Below, piece by piece: positions 60,916 through 64,000 of a stretch of DNA of 64,000 nucleotides (position 1 is its first letter; the number at the start of each line of letters is the position of its first letter). The translations under genes and the position numbers were made by a program. The DNA is from Oscillospiraceae bacterium. GTDB taxonomy: Bacteria > Bacillota > Clostridia > Oscillospirales > Acutalibacteraceae. The notes beneath the pieces were generated by a model. That model ran no database searches, was not told the origin of the DNA, and saw nothing but the letters and a program-made list of their open reading frames with translations. The DNA is taken from NCBI GenBank assembly GCA_015066465.1, contig SVOI01000007.1, forward strand, positions 1-64,000, given 5' to 3'.

Positions 60916-61896
60916 TTATTCTTCATCAACAGGCTTGAAGTCAACTTCTGTAGCATCATTTTCAGTAACTGGTGCTTCATTTGGCATTGTATCAACGTTA
61001 CCTACAGGTTCGTTTGATTGTTTTGGGAAAGGAGCTTGCTGTGTTGTCTCCTGTGGTTGCTGATATTGATTCTGAAAAGCAGTATTAAAGCCCTGCTGTT
61101 GAGAATAGAAGCCAAAATCATTTGGGATAGGTGGCTCATAGTCAGGTAAATCCATTGGTGTAATAATACCTTTTCTGATACCTTCTGCTCTGACAAAAGC
61201 ATAAAATTCGTTGAAGGTAGCATACATATAAGGGTTAACGTAAGCAATGTTCAATATACCGCAGGTAAAAAATGCGCCTAACATAACCCAACCGATAAAC
61301 GAAAGTGATAAAACAAATGCTTCGCCTTTGTAGCCATCCATAAGGCGTTTGCTCATTGCGAAAGCGCTTTTTCTGTCAATATCAGGTCTTACCGCTAAAA
61401 TGTAATCCACAAGAAAGTATTCATAAGTTTTGTAGATACCAGGAATTATAAAAAGGAGTGACCAGAGAGCAATTTTAATGTTTTTTACGAGGAATATTTT
61501 TATAATATTCCAATAATTACCATCTTTGAAATTGCCTGTAACTTCACCGATTCCTGTGTGAGCCCCTTTTCTGAGCTTGAGGAAATAGCGATTACCACCA
61601 ACAGTGAAAATTGGTGCTAAAAAGATACCTACTAAAGAAAATAAAAATGCGATTCCAATAACTCCTGTAATAAATCCTATAAGAAACTCCTCAGGAATAT
61701 TAGCAAAAGCGTTTTCAAATGAATCAACGGAATATTCGTAATAATATTCGCTTTCGCCAGAAGTACCTGAGCCGAAATTGAATGAAGATGAAGTTCCTCC
61801 TGAAAAAAGACCCATGATGAGTGCTACCACAATCGAGTCGCCATATTTTCTTTTGAAACTATTTTTTGCATTTTCTTTTAATAATTTTCTATCCAT
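60916..61896 (-). CDS. DUF975-like membrane protein
   Basis: LLKENAKNSFKRKYGDSIVVALIMGLFSGG; KTYEYFLVDYILAVRPDIDRKSAFAMSKRLMDGYKGEAFVLSLSFIGW. Confidence 0.8.
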   Translation of the reverse strand: MDRKLLKENAKNSFKRKYGDSIVVALIMGLFSGGTSSSFNFGSGTSGESEYYYEYSVDSFENAFANIPEEFLIGFITGVIGIAFLFSLVGIFLAPIFTVGGNRYFLKLRKGAHTGIGEVTGNFKDGNYWNIIKIFLVKNIKIALWSLLFIIPGIYKTYEYFLVDYILAVRPDIDRKSAFAMSKRLMDGYKGEAFVLSLSFIGWVMLGAFFTCGILNIAYVNPYMYATFNEFYAFVRAEGIRKGIITPMDLPDYEPPIPNDFGFYSQQQGFNTAFQNQYQQPQETTQQAPFPKQSNEPVGNVDTMPNEAPVTENDATEVDFKPVDEE

Positions 61897-61910
61897 AATA
61901 ATTCTCTCCT

Positions 61911-63635
61911 TTATTTAGATTTAATTTTATAAACCATTACACCGTGTGGCGCAACACTTGCTGAAATCTTTTCTTTAACTGTTGTTTCTTCATTGGTCCA
62001 GAGGTCAGTAGCTTCGTATTCATCAACTATTGGTAAGTTAACGTAAATATCGTTGTGGAGCTTGTTAAAGGTAATACTCATCTCCCTTTGAGTGTTACCC
62101 TTGTTGAAGAAGCAAAGTGCAATTTCGCTGTTTTCAAGTGGCTTTACAAGTATGTCTGAAACGCCATCTGTGAAAATTCTTTTTGCTTGTTTACCTAATT
62201 TATCCTGGTCGATAGCAATAAGGTTTTTGTTTGTTAAAATTTCTAAAACCTTATTATCAGTATCAACTGAACCATCTTCTTTTAAGAATTTTCTTACGTC
62301 ATTACCTAAAATAAGTGGAGCCGCCATCATACACCATAATGTGAAGTGAGATTTATTCTCTTCCATTGTGAGTGAGCCAACGCCAACCTCAAGCATATCA
62401 GGGTCATTCCAGCCACCAGGAACGGCATTTTTGTAAAGTCTTACGTTTAACTCGTAGCAGTAAAGAAGAGAAGGGTAGTTAGGCTTAATATCCATTGTGG
62501 TACGCCACAAGTTACCAGCTTTTGCACCCCATTTCCAAGGCTGATTCATACCCCATTCACAAATTGAGTAGCAAATTGGTTTTTCTTCAACACCATTCTT
62601 CTCTGCATATTCTTTAGTTGCTCTTTTTAACTCCTGACCCATATTTGTGTACTGACGTGCAGCAGAGTCCATTCTTGAGCCAACAGGGTTATTGAGCTTA
62701 ATTGTATTTAAGCCCTTGTTTAATCTGATTTTTACCTGAAGTCTGCCATCTGGTGTAAAGCCTTTTGATGAAGGGAAGTAGCAGTCATATTCTTCTGTAT
62801 CATTAACTGTGCAAACTAAAAATTTCTTCTGTAAGCCACCTTTTTTGAATACGATTGTTAAAACGTATTCATCAGTTTCAGGTACGTCTATTGTATCAAA
62901 AACAAGTGAACCATTATTAGCACAAAGAGCACCAACAACAAATCCGCTTTTGAATTTATCGTCCTTGAATACTTTAGCGCCACCAAGAAGTGTGCCGTGC
63001 TCTGCTTCTAATTCTATAAAATCTTTACCAGATTTGTCACCAATATAAATTTTATCAATGCTTGGTGCAACAGATGGAATAACTTCGTTGTGACAGAAGT
63101 CATATTTGAAGTATTCAACACCCCATTCTGCAAGAGTGTCTGCATCTTCTTTTTCGTGGTAAAGACTCGCTGGTAAATCTTCACAGGTGAGAGTACCATT
63201 TGAAGTGTAAAGACCTACTTTAAAGCCATCATTATTAAGGTCTTCAATAAGTGGCTTAATGCCCCTTGGAAAGCGTGTTAAATCGCCTTGTAATTTGCCT
63301 TCAGTAGTACGAAGTGAGCTTTGCCAGCAGTCATCAAGATTAATGTATTGATAACCAGCGTCTAAAAGACCTGTTTTCTTCATGGCGTCAGCAATCTCTT
63401 TAATTAAATTTTCGTCAATAGTGTGACGGAATGTGTTCCAGCTACTCCAACCCATAGGTGGTGTAAGAGCAACGCCATTGTTATAAAGTTCCTTTTCAAG
63501 TGGCTGAACCTTTGTAGCTGCAATAACCTTATTCACTGCACACTTAGGGCAGAAATCTTGCTTTAAGAATTTTTTGCTTACTGTGTAGCCTAAAGCAGCA
63601 GTACCAGCTAAAGCCACAATTTTTTTAATATCCAT
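61911..63635 (-). CDS. Alpha-galactosidase GH27 with N-terminal hydrophobic segment and internal beta-sandwich insertion
   Basis: LTPPMGWSSWNTF; INLDDCWQSS; VEYFKYDFCHN; ICEWGMNQPWKWGAKAGNLWRTTMDI; GGWNDPDMLEVG. Confidence 0.9.
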   Translation of the reverse strand: MDIKKIVALAGTAALGYTVSKKFLKQDFCPKCAVNKVIAATKVQPLEKELYNNGVALTPPMGWSSWNTFRHTIDENLIKEIADAMKKTGLLDAGYQYINLDDCWQSSLRTTEGKLQGDLTRFPRGIKPLIEDLNNDGFKVGLYTSNGTLTCEDLPASLYHEKEDADTLAEWGVEYFKYDFCHNEVIPSVAPSIDKIYIGDKSGKDFIELEAEHGTLLGGAKVFKDDKFKSGFVVGALCANNGSLVFDTIDVPETDEYVLTIVFKKGGLQKKFLVCTVNDTEEYDCYFPSSKGFTPDGRLQVKIRLNKGLNTIKLNNPVGSRMDSAARQYTNMGQELKRATKEYAEKNGVEEKPICYSICEWGMNQPWKWGAKAGNLWRTTMDIKPNYPSLLYCYELNVRLYKNAVPGGWNDPDMLEVGVGSLTMEENKSHFTLWCMMAAPLILGNDVRKFLKEDGSVDTDNKVLEILTNKNLIAIDQDKLGKQAKRIFTDGVSDILVKPLENSEIALCFFNKGNTQREMSITFNKLHNDIYVNLPIVDEYEATDLWTNEETTVKEKISASVAPHGVMVYKIKSK

Positions 63636-63640
63636 AATTT

Positions 63641-64000
63641 TCACCCCATAAAATGTTTTATTAAAGCACCAATACCAATTGCACCGCCAGCAATGAGCGC
63701 ACCAGCAATAACTTTGTTGGTATTAATGAGTGTTCTGTCGTTAAAGTTTCTTTGTATAAAGTCTAAGCTTTCGCTCTTTAAGCCTAAATCTTTAAAATGA
63801 TAAATTCTTGTGTTGATTTTTTCAGGCTCGGTTTCGTCAATAGTAATCATTCTAATAGTTGCTCTGCAACCATCAGTGTAAGCGTGGAAGCCAGATGTTT
63901 TATTCTGACCTAAAATGATATCGTCAACAACACCAGTAAAATCGTTAAGATGGTCGTGACCAAAGAAAGCTGCCTTTATGTCGCCAACCTTTTTCCAACT
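63641..64000 (-). CDS. Metallophosphoesterase, C-terminal part (5' end beyond window)
   Basis: Minus frame open to window edge: VGDIKAAFFGHDHLNDFTGVVDDIILGQNKTSGFHAYTDGCRATIRMITIDE...; GHDH motif. Confidence 0.8.
   Translation of the reverse strand, partial: SWKKVGDIKAAFFGHDHLNDFTGVVDDIILGQNKTSGFHAYTDGCRATIRMITIDETEPEKINTRIYHFKDLGLKSESLDFIQRNFNDRTLINTNKVIAGALIAGGAIGIGALIKHFMG

Noticed and set aside
1-64000. tRNA/rRNA genes
   Set aside because: No convincing tRNA cloverleaf or rRNA segment noticed; integration is in a protein-coding gene rather than a tRNA.

Overview
AT-rich Firmicutes (Clostridia-like) chromosomal segment. Backbone: 3' end of rplL, then rpoB-rpoC and the str operon rpsL-rpsG-fusA-tuf. 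These are followed by carbohydrate/phosphoester loci (two GH38 alpha-mannosidases, a GH27 alpha-galactosidase, Gfo/Idh/MocA oxidoreductases, sugar isomerase-like TIM barrels, several metallophosphoesterases), nfo, an LCP protein, three type IV pilin-like genes, guaB (minus strand), yfbR-like and two SDR-type epimerases. A ~12.7 kb integrated element (about 23043-35699) is inserted in the 5' end of a low-molecular-weight protein tyrosine phosphatase gene. The element's right end supplies a replacement 5' end and a candidate promoter. It carries a Tn916-type Int/Xis, a CRESS-DNA-virus-like HUH/SF3 Rep with an adjacent candidate origin (iterons plus a TAGTATTAC nonamer in a perfect inverted repeat), a YqaJ-type recombination module and an ArdC-like zincin. 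It has no visible conjugation genes. Its cargo is a compact XRE-controlled operon: small aromatic/Arg-rich protein, AAA+ ATPase, TPR protein, M48-like pseudoprotease that has lost its zinc ligands, membrane-anchored protein, TPR/beta-helix protein. I regard this operon as the best candidate for an undescribed system. Intergenic regions also contain a mosaic of 7-bp-phased degenerate repeats in complementary arms around a hairpin, and a 345-bp MITE-like element. All family calls are by eye from the translations; no database search was run.
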